Assembly (NCBI GenBank): GCA_963210315.1
Contig: OY723243.1
Location: forward strand, 2,356,001-2,420,000
DNA from: Rhynchopus euleeides
Taxonomy: Eukaryota; Euglenozoa; Diplonemea; Diplonemida; Diplonemidae
Length of the DNA: 64,000 bases
Direction of reading: 5' to 3'
In this document: positions 10,301 through 22,848 of the stretch, piece after piece
Layout of the letters: each line of letters starts with the position of its first letter
Numbering within the stretch: the stretch's first letter is position 1
Notes under the pieces: model-generated
Databases searched by the model: none
What the model was told of the DNA's origin: nothing
Seen by the model: only the letters and a program-made list of their open reading frames with translations
Translations under genes and position numbers: made by a program

Positions 10301-12209
10301 CCGCCACCACCAGGTATATCCGAAAAGCCACGCCATCGTGGATGGGGGATGCTAATAAGTCGCATGCAAATGACACGGCGGGCCTATTCACACCCCGCAG
10401 ATCGTTTGCAAACACCACCCACCCCCCACCTATGCCCATGCATGCGGATGTGGGTGGGGCGTGTGTGTGTGGTTACTCTCCGTCTTCCTCCGTCACCGCT
10501 AGCCTTCTGGACTACTGTCAGTCGAAGGTGATGGAGCAGCCTCTACCTTGCTCGTCACTAGCGACGAAACAAAGTCAAGCCGTGAAGTAACGACCGAAAC
10601 TACAACACCTCTTTGCCACTTCACCGGGCCCTCACGGTCAGGAGGCAGAGTGAGTGTGCACAATAATCAGTTTGGGAGTTGTTTTCTTTCACAACTGCTG
10701 GACAGGGAGCTTTGTTTCCATCTCGCGGAAGGAAGTGTGGGTTCTGCGCAAGCGTCAAAGCTCCCCAGTGCACACCCCCCCCCCCCCCCCCATGTTTTTT
10801 TTGGACAGGATTCAATTGTCAAATATTTCGGACACCGCACCCCCCCCCCCTCCGCCTTCTGCTGTGCCACCACCCCCCCATCATCAGCTTGCACACAAGG
10901 AGGGGGGGGGGGTGAGTGTTCGACAGCGCATCTCTCCCAATCTCTCCCAGCCCCACCTTTCTCCTCCTGATGACTGATTTCTCATCACAGTTGTCTAAAT
11001 CCTCTCGTGTGTCACCCTAGGCTCTGCTTTGCGGCGTGTCCCCTGGCTGGTCCGGGCAACGGGTCGGGCCAATCCCCCTCTCGCCCGGCTCTCAGCTGCG
11101 TGTGACAACTGCGTCGTTTGAGCTTTTCTGTCTCCCTCCCCCACCCCCTCACGCAAGCGCTTGACAGCGTGCCGCTGGGCGTGCTGCTCCCGTGAAGCTC
11201 CATCCGATGCAAGCGACAACCAGAGCAAACGGCATGTCTCGACGTGGTGGGAGGGAGTGCCTCCTCCTATGATTTGTTTAAAAAAAGATGACGTCAACAA
11301 GTTTCCAAACGCGACACCTCTGCCCAGCCCCCTTCAGGTATTACCGGGATCAAGGGAACTTGAAGTGGGTTGGTAGATCTCTTCTCTCTCTGCTCTATGC
11401 CACCCTTTCCTTCAACTGCTCCGCAATATTGTGTGTGCAACAAAAGTTGTGTGTTCATCCCGGGTTGTGTTTTTTTATTGGTTGTGTATGCAGCGTGTGG
11501 CACAGCTGGAGCGTTTGGGACTCGCACAACCCCCAGTGCAGACATGTCCTCAGACCCGCATGTATGGGTTAATTGTTTGCAACGCGAACAAGATAAAACG
11601 CCTGGCTTGTGATTGTCGATACCAATAAAATCAGATTCTCCTCTCCTGGCTTCTTTGCTCCTACCAGGTATCTGGAAGAAACCCGGCTGACCGTGACGTA
11701 ATAATCACCGGCGTGCAACCGTAGCCTACGGTGAAGTGAAATCACATTGATGCTGCTCGTGACTCGCATTTTCTCTGCTTCCCCGAGTCGTCCAACAGAG
11801 CTTGAGGCGTTGCTGTCTGCCATTCGGCTTGTTGGCTGCCTTTGTAAAATCAGAATGACTGGGCTGCTTTGGGTGAGGGGAGTGTGCATTGCTTTGCAGG
11901 GTAGCCCCCAGCTCAAAACGTGGGTCACCACGTGCGCACATCCGCTCGTTCATTTCAGAAATGTCAGTATGGAGCGTGGCGTCCGGCATCATAACCCTCA
12001 CATCGCCAGAATTGATAATATTCTCGATCCCGCCCCCCACTCCCCCACTTCCTTGAGGGCATCAGCGTCGGGGCAACAGAGCCCGCGAAAAGAATGTCTT
12101 CTCTGACAGCCCATTGTTTATTGCCAACAGCAACCTGCCTCAGAATCATGCGCGTCGGTGTCTCAGGTGTGTGTTTGGCCCTCTTCTTCTCCGCTTTTTG
12201 ATTATCTAA
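7369..12209. other. Non-coding stretch, no gene recognised
   Basis: Only short overlapping frames on both strands, none with a recognisable motif and none longer than about 180 codons. Composition is more balanced than the LINE. Poly-C tracts occur at about 10780-10797 and 10841-10850, and a poly-G tract at 10905. The first few hundred bases are presumably LINE 3' UTR plus flank, but I cannot place the border. Confidence 0.5.
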
Positions 12210-12215
12210 CTTGTC

Positions 12216-13092
12216 TGGGGTAATCAGGCTGGGGGAAAAAACAACAAATCACAACGAATCACACCCGATCACAACAAATCACAACGCCAAATGTTGTGAT
12301 TTGTTGTGATTTGTTGCGATTTGTTGCGATTTGTTGTGGCCAGTTGTGATTTGTTGCGACCAGTTGTGACGACTTGTGACCCTTTTGTGATGAGTTGTGA
12401 TGAGGTGTGATCTGTTGTGATCTGTTGTGATCTGTTGTGATCGCGATCCAAAATTTCAAAAATTTAAAATTTTGGATCGCGATCACAACAGATCACAACA
12501 GATCACACCTCATCACAACTCATCACAAAAGGGTCACAAGTCGTCACAACTGGTCACAACAAATCACACCACGTCACACCTAGTCGCAAAAAATCACAAC
12601 AAATCACAACATTTGCCTTGTGATTTGTTGTGATCTGTTGTGATCGGGTGTGTGAGCAACCTAATAGGGGAGGTGAAGAGGGCACGGGTCTTAGCCTGAT
12701 GACACACTGCAACCTCAAGGTGACTGGCGACACCTCTCCCACAGTCTGCGGCGACTCTGCCGTGGCGACAAGGCTTCCTGTCATGGGAGATCGCTGCGTG
12801 GATCAACGTGGCACCACCCGTGTGCTCGGCAGGTTGTTTCGGCACCTGTTTTCTCCGTGTCATGCTTTTCGTGAGCGTGTCAGGGATGTTGGCACACGCT
12901 GGGGAGGGTTCACATGATGACATAACATATATCAGAAGCACACACCCACGTGGCGCTGTCCTTGGCAGGACTTTGAAAGTGCCGCCTTGATATCCTTGTT
13001 GGATAGAACCCTCATATCACACCCTCAATCAGCTGACGATCGGGTGTGATTTGTTGTGATTTGTTGTTTTTTTCCCCAGCCTGATTACCCCA
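12216..13092. mobile_element. Non-autonomous TIR element, 877 bp, with TGTGAT-rich subterminal repeats and a 6-bp duplication
   Basis: The left end TGGGGTAATCAGGCTGGGG is answered by its reverse complement at 13074-13092, and the inverted repeats continue through CACAACAAATCACA-type units. CTTGTC stands directly outside both ends (12210-12215 and 13093-13098), a clean 6-bp target duplication. The left half (about 12245-12655) is itself a foldback: tandem TGTGAT/ATCACA units face each other around a hairpin built on GATCGCGATC near 12440-12485. About 400 bp of unique sequence (12660-13040) has no credible gene. The dense short subterminal repeats resemble transposase-binding arrays; the superfamily is not assigned. 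Confidence 0.85.
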
Positions 13093-13098
13093 CTTGTC

Positions 13099-16000
13099 GG
13101 TCTCTAGTTGTTTTGTCATGATTTTCTTCCGCTTTCTCCTCTGGCGTTCTAACCCCCCTGGCAGTCCTCGTCACCTCTCGCTCTCGGCCTTCGCGTCGTT
13201 CTGAGGTATCATGAGCTCGCCGCGAGGATCCGGAATTCCCATACATCATTCCCACACACATCAAGATCAGTCTTGTGGGGCTGGCATGCGGCTGGTCATT
13301 GTTGCCATTGCAGGCCCAGTGCCAACCGCGCAACGATGCGCCGCGGGAGGCCGCGCTTCCCTTCGCCTCTATCCTTAGGTGGCCCCGGTGATGCCCACAG
13401 CTGCCGAGCGGTGTGGATGCAGCAGTGTGTGTTCATCTCTGGTTCGATCACCACCCCCGTCCCCACCCTTCCCAGATTTTTTTCAGAACAAAAATTTCAA
13501 ACTAACATCGGAAGTCGTGTTCATCTAACCCAACCGTATTTTTGAAAGGCCGGACGGTCCGAGTAGTGTCAATGAGTGCAGACACGATCCGTCCGGAAGA
13601 CTAAGAACGTAATCAGATCACCAGCCACGAACCAAGGCTGTTAATGTTCATGATTCAAACCCTCAAAAAAATAAGAAGCAAACGGTACAGGTCGCGAGAA
13701 AAAGCAACGTATCGTCATGCTGCTGAGCAACTATGTCAACGAAGTGACGAGAAAAAGAAACTCAAAATGTCCCCAACCCCCAACGTCCCTACACCCACCC
13801 CCTGCCCAGACACGATGTGTCTACCCTGAAGAAACTACCAACCCTCCCCACGCAGCGCAACCCAAATATTCTGGCGGACATTAATGGCGGGTGCGATCCA
13901 AACAGCGCCACATGTCACCTCGGATGTTTCATGAAATAGTCCCAGCCCCCCCACACACCACCACAGCCCCACTCCCAACCCACACACTAAAAGAGAAGAA
14001 CAGAAAAGGCGATAATGCAACCCCCCCCCCCCCGCCCCACCTCCAATTCCTCGCTCCCATTCAACGCACCCCCTCTGCAGCAAAATGGCATACGCCATGC
14101 ATAAGGCGCCTCAACGTTATTGATAACTTCAGAACACCCGATGCGTGATGCGTGCCACTAAAATCGTTCAAGCAAAACAGAGTATCCCCAGCAGTCCCCC
14201 GCAGTGCTTTGTGTTGCACACCTTGCGATTTGGAGCAGGAGGGCACTATTCTTCTGTGCCTTGCAGTTCCTCTGCGGCACTGCCCCCTCTCCGCTATATG
14301 CTATCCGATTTTCGATGTTTCTTGCGGGCTGTCTGTCTCCTGTAAAACAAACCCAAACTAGCGATGCTTGCTCTTCTTCCACCAGCCCGCTCGTGTGCAC
14401 AAGACAAAACCTGGACTTTACTTCTCCGGCCTGGATGTGCTCCTCTCCTACATGGCAACGCGTGACCATCAGTTGGACGGCAATGCTGCAGGACTGCGAC
14501 CGATCCGCAGTTGTATTGACGATCTCCGAAAGCTGGTGTCTTCACATCGCGGTTTTTGTCATGTTTGAGTGTTGTGGTATTGTGAAGAAGGGCATCCCAC
14601 GCGCAGCATTTTCAGGATCCCGGAACCTGGATCCCCGGGCTGGGGAAGGATTATCCTTGTCTTCCCCCCCACCCTCTTGAATGGTATCGGCATACTTTCA
14701 CCACCCGAGCATGCACCTGCATAAGCGACGGAAATGCCGCTCTGGGCCCGTTTTGTTGAACCGTCACATTTCGTGGTCCTGCAGTTAGATGCGTGACGTC
14801 ATGGATTTGAAAACTATTCGTGCTACAGTGTAGTTGGGGTGTGCGAGGCTCCCGTCTGTTGCCTGTTTGTCAGACTTGTTTGTATGTCGCGTTCCCAACA
14901 GGGGTTCAACACGGGGTTCTTTGGCGGAGCTTTCCGACCAAGAGCCTTCATCACCCCCAGGCACTCACCTCCAACCACGCCCCGCCCTCCGGCGGAGCGT
15001 GTCCTGCTTTCACAGAACGGGATCAAAGGGGATCACTGTCTGGGTGGTGTTCAGCGGAAAACTTCGAACGTGTATTTCTCAAGGCAAGCCCTTGACAGGC
15101 TGGTCATACATGTACCACAAAGGTAGAGTGGCATTTGTGATCAGGCGAGGAGGGTTTGCGCATGAAGCAACACGCCGGCGGGCCGATCGTATCCTGCACT
15201 GTATTGCGGTAATTTCATCTTCATGACAGGTTTACAGATCCCTCTCCTTCTTTGTGATTATGTGTGGCCACTGTTGGAGGTGATCATTCTCTGAGGTTGT
15301 CCAGACGTGCGTGCGTACAGGGCATGACCCCCCTCCCTCCTCCAGTCACAGTGTTGGCCATGCGGTCTTGATGTAGATGGGTTGAGGGTTTCACCGACTA
15401 CACAGACATGGCTTGTGATGGCAGTGTGTAGCTATACTGTTGTATCTGGCGCTGGTTGCGATGCCGGGTGGGCACAGCCAACAGGTCTGTGCTTCGTGCG
15501 ACAAAAGATTCAACCAGCACCCCTCCCCCACACCGGTTTCTCCGGTTTCCAATATTTTTGTGTTGTGGCGCATCTCGCGTAACAAACCCGGTGCGAACAG
15601 CGCAAGCCCATGGGCAGCGTTTAACAAAAACCAGGGAGGCCATTGTCAAGAAGGAGGTGAGCCGGCAAGAAGAGAGTAGGATCGGCTGCGAGGGAAGATT
15701 TGAAGGGATTCTTACACCTCGAAACCTCAGGATGAGCCGTGTGCTGCGAGCGTAGAGCCTGCTTCTCGCCTCCACTCGGCCTGTCCTGCCTCTGATATAT
15801 TCATCGTGCGTGTTTGTGTGACAATACCCGACTTCAAAGGTTACGGTGGGGGATATTGCAGCGGAGGAGTGACGAGGCAGATCACTTACTACATCACTAC
15901 ATTTTTTTTCGGCAGGTGTTTTACCACGGTAGGTAGACAGTTGTCCGTTTCATATATCCATTCCCCCGCCCCCACCGGGGATGACCAAAGAAGACATACA

Positions 16001-16447
16001 GTTTCCTTTGGTGTTTGAGATTTGGTATTCTGTTTCCTCCCCCCCCCCCCCCCGCTTCATCAGACGATTTGTGTGTCCACCACATGGGTGTGACACCCCA
16101 CCCCCCGCACACCCTCTTCGTCCCCAGTGCGTTTGCATCAGTATAACAGATCCCGCCCCCCCCCCTCCCCCGAAGGGAAGTCATCCTTGTGCTTCCTTCA
16201 CAGCTTCTACTTCTATTTCACCACCCCCCCCCCCCCCCTGCCTCCCCTCTTCTCTTTTGTCGGAAAAAAAGGTGTTTTCCGACAAAAAAAGGTGTTTTCA
16301 GTTTTGTAATCAGCTGACAGACTCCCCATCCCCCACCCCCACCCCCCGAACCCACCCCACCCCTCACGCCCTCACCCCCACCCGCTGCCCCGCTGAGAGG
16401 GGACGACAGCCACGCCACCGCGACGCTGCTAGATGCAAGGTTAGATA
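13099..16447. other. Non-coding stretch, no gene recognised
   Basis: Short frames only. Poly-C tracts stand at about 14021-14034, 16041-16054, 16156-16165 and 16224-16239. A small imperfect duplication of a GGAAAAAAAGGTGTTTTC-like unit lies at 16261-16300. Confidence 0.5.
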
Positions 16448-16530
16448 ACAACAGAGGGTCGGTTGGGGAACCCCGACGGTCTCTCGTTCTTAGCACCTCA
16501 TAGGGACTGCTCCTCGCCTGTGTAGTGCCC
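16448..16530. repeat. Dispersed repeat, copy 1 of 2 (other copy 29109-29190)
   Basis: From ACAACAGAGGGTCGGTTGGG through GACGGTCTCTCGT to CTCGCCTGTGTAGTGCCC, this matches 29109-29190 nearly base for base with a few small indels. A hairpin of GGGTCGG with CCCGACGG is kept in both. It may be a SINE fragment or the border of an unseen element. Confidence 0.7.
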
Positions 16531-16671
16531 CCCCCCCCTCACCCCCCCCCCCCTTTCCCCGGAGCCACTCGGACTGTGCAACCTGCATGTCGAGTGAAGG
16601 GAAGGGTCGGCCCTTCCTTTAGTCTGCCCTTTCTCTTCTATTTCACTGCCCCCACACCCCCCCCCCCCTAG

Positions 16672-17221
16672 GGCTAAGTTGGCATGATACGCGTTTCAGA
16701 GCACATTTTTGGCGGGGGCGATACGTGATACGTATCCGATACGGCAACGGCGCTGATACGGCAGACGTGCCCCCGAGCCCCTTTCTCGACACGTATCCGA
16801 TACGGCGTCCGGATTAGGTGTTCAGTGATCTCGTGCCTGGCCAGGCAGGTAGGGCAGCTGCCCCACCTATTTAGTTTCAGTCCGAAACCTTGGTAGGCCT
16901 GGCCAGCCTGCCCGACCAAGAATATTTCTGATCTGCCCCCGCCCCCCTGGGCCCAGGGAGCAGGGCGATTCCGAACTGTTGTCCCAATGGCCCACCGAAT
17001 TTGGTCAGTGCTTGACTGAAGCCAGCCTGAGAACATATGTTCACTACCGTGGCCTCCGGCGGCTGGGGGGCTCCGCCCCCCAGACCCCCTGAAAGGCGCT
17101 GCTGGCTCCTGGGTACGGGGACCGAAACACTGACCCCATGCAGTGATACGCGAGACGCGAATCGTGATACGTGATACGTATCTGATACGCGATACGTATC
17201 ATGTATCACGCCAACTTAGCC
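16672..17221. mobile_element. Non-autonomous TIR element, 550 bp, with GATACG subterminal clusters
   Basis: The left end GGCTAAGTTGGCATGATAC is matched in reverse complement at 17203-17221 with one difference. Inside both ends the hexamer GATACG and its complement CGTATC recur in dense clusters (16686-16765 and 17143-17208). The element lies between C-runs, so any target duplication is hidden. One copy of the 54-bp GC-rich hairpin repeat sits inside it at 17039-17091. No coding capacity is evident. Confidence 0.75.
17039..17091 (+). repeat. GC-rich hairpin repeat, copy 1 of 4
   Basis: The unit runs GTTCACTACCGTGGCCTCC, then a near-palindrome with stem CTGGGGGGC/GCCCCCCAG around TCC, then AGACCCCC. 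The same unit is at 17257-17310, 35922-35975 and 36104-36157, always in the same orientation and almost identical. Such short GC-rich mobile hairpins are known from algal and fungal genomes and organelles. Confidence 0.9.
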
Positions 17222-17256
17222 GGCCCCCCCCCCCCCCCCCACGCACAAGAACAGAC

Positions 17257-17310
17257 GTTCACTACCGTGGCCTCCGGCGGCTGGGGGGCTCCGCCCCCCA
17301 GACCCCCCTG
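17257..17310 (+). repeat. GC-rich hairpin repeat, copy 2 of 4
   Basis: Nearly identical to the copy at 17039-17091, 218 bp further on and just outside the GATACG element. It ends CCCCCCTG, as do copies 3 and 4. Confidence 0.9.
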
Positions 17311-18413
17311 TCACATGTACCTGTCAGTTACCTGTCAGTTGCCAAGGCCTGAGCACATGCGGTGTCACATCTTAAAGAGGCGAAAGCCCATGCTGATGTG
17401 TTGAATCATATGTCCGTGTGCCTGTTGGGGGGGGGGGGGGGAAGTGACCCAAAACCCCAATTTTGGTGTTCCTCCGACGCCCAGAGGTCAGCACGAGCGC
17501 TGGGGGGAAATACTAGGCGGGGTGGGTGGAAGAGTAGAAATCTTCCTGGGTCTGGCCCCCCCTGGAAGATTAGCGAAAACCCTGCCGGCGACCCCTCAAA
17601 AAAAAACCTTTTCTGGAAGACTTGTTTATGTATCAGGAAATGTATCTCTCTCTCTCTCACTGCTCTCTCCCAAACATTTCTCGTCTTCTTTGTGCGTGAC
17701 TGTACCGTATATATTTCTCTTGCTTGCATTTTCGCCGCACCAGACGGATTCTTTTCTGGCCATGATGGCAGCATTTTGGCAACTCATCCGGAAATACCCC
17801 CCATTGCATTGGTTTGCAACGGAGGGGCTGTCCAGGGGGGGGAGGTGTAGTTAAAGTACAACGGGTCTCGGCGAATCCGAGTGTGTTGCAGTGCCCCTGG
17901 GTGCCAGGTGGGGAGGGGGCCTATTTATCTTTCTCTGTTCCTTTAGCGAATCAGTTGCCCATGTATATACATATCCTTATGGGCTCTAACAGATCTCTCT
18001 TCTCTTTCTCTGTATTTTGTTGGGTGCTCCCAATGAAGACCTTCACGATTCGTGATCCCGACATGCCTCACACATACGTATGGGATGATGATTTATGAGT
18101 AAACCGTATCGAGCAACCAGCTTGATGACGATCTCCGCTGTCGGCACACCACCGGCTCATGCCCTGCGCTCTCCTTCCCTGCACAAATATTTTACGAAGG
18201 CATCCGGTTCAAGAGTGACCACTCGTCACTCTTGCCCTGCACTCTGCAGGGCAGCCGTGAGCCCCAAAGGGCAGTGTGTGTTGTGCCTGCCCGTTCCACT
18301 CGATTTTTTATTGCTGCGTTGGTGTGAAACCATACATTCTGCATTGCTCCTCGTCAGTTTCTTTTTTGCGTCGTTTTGGAAAGACCAGTGCATGCCCCCG
18401 ATCTTTCCCCCCC
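17311..18413. other. Non-coding stretch, no gene recognised
   Basis: Short frames only. It holds a poly-G tract at 17427-17441 and a CT microsatellite at 17648-17665. No motif supports a gene. Confidence 0.5.
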
Positions 18414-18500
18414 CCCCCCCCCAGGCCTCTGGCTAATTCGGGTCGAACGTTAAGTTTCTCCGTGCCGGGGGGGGGAGGGGGGGGGGGCTACCCTACCCTA

Positions 18501-19191
18501 CACGGTGGGATCTTGTAAATTTTACATGTAAAAAAACCGATTTTTACATGTATTTTACATGTATAATACTTGCATGTCAACTATTATACATGTATAATAC
18601 ATGTATATGCCTGAAATATACATGTAAAATACATGTATATCAAGTAAAAATACATGTATAATAGTTGCATGTCAACTATTATACATGTATTTTTACTTGA
18701 TATACATGTATTTTACATGTATATTTCATGCATTTACATGTATTTTACATGTATAATACTTGTCATGCAAGTATTATACATGTAAAATACTTGCATGACA
18801 AGTAAAATACTTGCATGCAAGTAAAATACATGTATTTTACTTGCGTGCAAGTATTTTACTTGTCATGCAAGTATTATACATGTATTTTACTTGTCGTGCA
18901 AGTATTTTACATGTATAATACTTGCATGACAAGTATTATACATGTAAAATACATGTAAATGCATGAGATATACATGTAAAATACATGTATATCAAGTAAA
19001 AATACATGTATAATAGTTGACATGCAACTATTATACATGTATTTTTGCTTGATATACATGTATTTTACATGTATATTTCAGGCATATACATGTATTATAC
19101 ATGTATAATAGTTGACATGCAAGTATTATACATGTATAATACATGTAAAAATCGGTATTTTTACATGTAAAATTTACAAGATCCCACCGTG
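18501..19191. mobile_element. Near-perfect 691-bp palindrome (foldback element) with TA at both ends
   Basis: It starts CACGGTGGGATCTTGTAAAT and ends with the reverse complement; TA stands outside each end (18499-18500 and 19192-19193). Nearly the whole interior is made of ACATGTA, TATTTTAC, ACTTGCATG and ACTTGTCATG words arranged so that the left half mirrors the right, with a centre near 18840. It is strongly AT-rich in a GC-rich setting and non-coding. The TA flanks suggest a TA-targeting transposase of the Tc1/mariner/PIF kind. It interrupts the CCCTACCC edge of the surrounding element, so it inserted later. Confidence 0.85.
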
Positions 19192-19319
19192 TACCCTAGG
19201 GTTGGGGCCGCCGGGGTCCCAGATTTTTTGGTAATTTCCAGGTGTGGGTAGGGGGACCTTTTCGAATTTTTTTTTCGAGGGGTGCCCATTTTGGCGATTT
19301 GGGCCCGATTTCGAGGGTT

Positions 19320-20730
19320 ACGGGTGACCCTAGACCCTACCCAACCCTAGGGTTGGGGTTGGGGTTAACTCCAGACCCTACCCTCACCCTAGGGTTAGGG
19401 TTAACCCTAGACCCTACCCTGGGGTTAGGGTTAACCCTATACCCTACCCTAACCCTAGGGTTAGGGTCAGGGTTAACCCTACACCCTACCCAACCCTAGG
19501 GTTAGGGTTGGGGTTAACCCTAGACCCTACCCTAGGGTTAGGGTCAGGGTTAACCCTAGACCCAACCCTACCCTAGGGTTAGGGTTAACCCTACACCCTA
19601 CCCAACCCTAGGGTTAGGGTCAGGGTTAACCCTATACCCAACCCAACCCTACACCCAACCCTACCCTAGGGTTAGGGTCAGGGTTAACCCTAGACCCAAC
19701 CCTACCCTAGGGTTAGGGTTAACCCTAGACCCTACCCTAGGGTTAGGGTCAGGGTTAACCCTAGACCCAACCCAACCCTACACCTAACCCTACCCTAGGG
19801 TTAGGGTTAGGGTTAACCCTAGACCCAACCCAACCCTAGGGTTAGGGTTCGGGTTAACCCTAGACCCAACCCAACCCTAGGGTTAGGGTTGGGGTTAACC
19901 CTATACCCTACCCAACCCTAGGGTTAGGGTCAGGGTTAACCCTAGACCCAACCCAACCCTAGGGTTAGGGTTAGGGTTAACCCTATACCCAACCCAACCC
20001 TAGGGTTAGGGTTAACCCAACCCAACCCTAGGGTTAGGGTTAACCCAACCCGACCCTAGGGTTAGGGTTAACCCTACACCCTACCCAACCCTAGGATTAG
20101 GGTCAGGGTTAACCCTAGACCCAACCCAACCCTAGGGTTAGGGTCAGGGTTAACCCTAGACCCAACCCAACCCTAGGGTTAGGGTTGGGGTTAACCCTAT
20201 ACCCTACCCAACCCTAGGGTTAGGGTCAGGGTTAACCCTAGACCCAACCCAACCCTAGGGTTAGGGTTAGGGTTAACCCTATACCCAACCCTACCCTAGG
20301 GTTAGGGTTAGGGTTAACCCAAGACCCAACCCTACCCTAGGGTTAGGGTTAACCCTATACCCTACCCAACCCTAGGGTTAGGGTTGGGGTTAACCCTATA
20401 CCCTACCCTCACCCTAGGGTTAGGGTTAACCCTATACCCAACCCAACCCTAGGGTTAGGGTTAACCCAAGACCCAACCCTACCCTAGGGTTAGGGTTAGG
20501 GTTAACCCTATACACAACCCAACCCTAGGGTTAGGGTTAACCCTATACCCTACCCAACCCGAGGGTTAGGGTTGGGGGTTAACCCAAGACCCTGCCCGAC
20601 CCTAGGGTTAGGGTTCACCCTAGACCCAACCCTACCCTAGGGTTCGGGTTTGGGTCAGGGTGAACCCTAGACCCGACCCAACCCTCGGATCAGCGTTGGG
20701 GTTAACCCTATACCCTACCCTAACCCTAGG
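19320..20730. repeat. Telomere-like satellite, first orientation
   Basis: Tandem degenerate units of about 45-60 bp built from CCCTAGGGTTAGGGTCAGGG, GTTAACCCTAGACCC and CAACCCAACC words. They are TTAGGG-like but not pure hexamers, and each contains the small palindromes CCCTAGGG and GGGTTAACCC. Confidence 0.9.
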
Positions 20731-22780
20731 GTAGGGTCTAGGGTCAACCCTGACCCTAACCCTAGGGTTGGGTAGGGTCCAGGGTTAACCCTAAACCTAA
20801 CCCGAGGGTTGGGTAGGGTCTAGGGTCAACCCTGACCCTAACCCGAGGGTTGGGTAGGGTCTAGGGTTAACCCTAACCCTAACCCTAGGGTTGGGTCAAG
20901 GGTTAACCCTAACCCTAACCCTAGGGTTAGGGTAGGGTCTAGGGTTAACCCTGACCCTAACCCTAGGGTTGGGTCAAGGGTTAACCCTAACCCTAACCCT
21001 AGGGTTGGGTCAAGGGTTAACCCTAACCCTAACCCTAGGGTTGGGTAGGGTCTGGGGTCAACCCTGACCCTAACCCTAGGGTTGGGTCAAGGGTTAACCC
21101 TAACCCTAACCCTAGGGTTAGGGTAGGGTCTAGGGTTAACCCTGACCCTAACCCTAGGGTTGGGTAGGGTCTAGGGTCAACCCTGACCCTAACCCGAGGG
21201 TTCGGTAGGGTCTAGGGTTAACCCTAACCCTAACCCTAGGGTTGGGTCAAGGGTTAACCCTAACCCTAGGGTTAGGGTAGGGTCTAGGGTTAACCCTGAC
21301 CCTAACCCTAGGGTTAGGGTAGGGTCTAGGGTCAACCCTAACCCTAACCCTAGGGTTGGGTCAAGGGTTAACCCTAACCCTAACCCTAGGGTTGGGTAGG
21401 GTCTGGGGTCAACCCTGACCCTAACCCTAGGGTTGGGTCAAGGGTTAACCCTAACCCTAACCCTAGGGTTAGGGTAGGGTCTAGGGTCAACCCTAACCCT
21501 ATCCCTAGGGTTGGGTCAAGGGTTAACCCTAACCCTAACCCTAGGGTTGGGTAGGGTCTGGGGTCAACCCTGACCCTAACCCTAGGGTTGGGTCAAGGGT
21601 TAACCCTAACCCTAACCCTAGGGTTAGGGTAGGGTCTAGGGTTAACCCTGACCCTAACCCTAGGGTTGGGTAGGGTCTAGGGTCAACCCTGACCCTAACC
21701 CGAGGGTTCGGTAGGGTCTAGGGTTAACCCTAACCCTAACCCTAGGGTTGGGTCAAGGGTTAACCCTAACCCTAGGGTTAGGGTAGGGTCTAGGGTTAAC
21801 CCTGACCCTAACCCTAGGGTTGGGTCAAGGGTTAACCCTAACCCTAGGGTTAGGGTAGGGTCTAGGGTCAACCCTAACCCTAACCCTAGGGTTGGGTCAA
21901 GGGTTAACCCTAACCCTAACCCTAGGGTTGGGTAGGGTCTGGGGTCAACCCTGACCCTAACCCTAGGGTTGGGTCAAGGGTTAACCCTAACCCTAACCCT
22001 AGGGTTAGGGTAGGGTCTAGGGTTAACCCTGACCCTAACCCTAGGGTTAGGGTAGGGTCTAGGGTCAACCCTAACCCTATCCCTAGGGTTGGGTCAAGGG
22101 TTAACCCTAACCCTAACCCTAGGGTTGGGTAGGGTCTGGGGTCAACCCTGACCCTAACCCTAGGGTTGGGTCAAGGGTTAACCCTGACCCTAACCCTAGG
22201 GTTAGGGTAGGGTCTAGGGTCAACCCTAACCCTAACCCTAGGGTTGGGTCAAGGGTTAACCCTAACCCTAACCCTAGGGTTGGGTAGGGTCTGGGGTCAA
22301 CCCTGACCCTAACCCTAGGGTTGGGTCAAGGGTTAACCCTAACCCTAACCCTAGGGTTAGGGTAGGGTCTAGGGTCAACCCTAACCCTAACCCTAGGGTT
22401 GGGTAGGGTCTAGGGTCAACCCTGACCCTAACCCGAGGGTTGGGTAGGGTCTAGGGTTAACCCTAACCCTAACCCTAGGGTTAGGGTAGGGTCTAGGGTT
22501 AACCCTGACCCTAACCCTAGGGTTAGGGTAGGGTCTAGGGTCAACCCTAACCCTATCCCTAGGGTTGGGTCAAGGGTTAACCCTAACCCTAACCCTAGGG
22601 TTGGGTAGGGTCTAGGGTCAACCCTGACCCTTACCCTAGGGTTGGGTAGGGTCTGGGGTCAACCCTGACCCTAACCCTTGGGTTGGGTTGGGTCTAGGAT
22701 CAACCCTGGCCCTGACCCCTGGGTTGGGTAGGGTCGTGTTGGGTCGGGTTATGGGTACCCAACCCTCACCCTAGGGTAGG
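20731..22780. repeat. Telomere-like satellite, opposite orientation
   Basis: Units read GGGTCTAGGGTTAACCCTGA, CCCTAACCCTAGGGTTGGG and variants (GGGTCAAGGG, GGGTCTGGGG). These are the reverse complement of the units at 19320-20730; the switch lies near 20690-20745. Higher-order blocks of about 170-230 bp recur nearly unchanged, for example around 21057, 21404, 21551 and 21935, which indicates recent block amplification. Confidence 0.9.
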
Positions 22781-22811
22781 GTTGGGTCGGGTTGTGGGTA
22801 CCCCCGACGTG

Positions 22812-22848
22812 CTGTAGGGTAGGGTAGGGTAGGGTAGGGTAGGGTAGG
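22812..22848 (+). repeat. (TAGGG)n pentamer tract
   Basis: About seven head-to-tail TAGGG pentamers precede a C-run. Their mirror, CTACCCTACCC, lies at 18489-18500 inside the left end of the same element. Confidence 0.9.

Noticed and set aside
19320-22780. A true chromosome end (telomere)
   Set aside because: The array is internal, degenerate, switches orientation in the middle and is followed on both sides by unrelated sequence with matching inverted ends.
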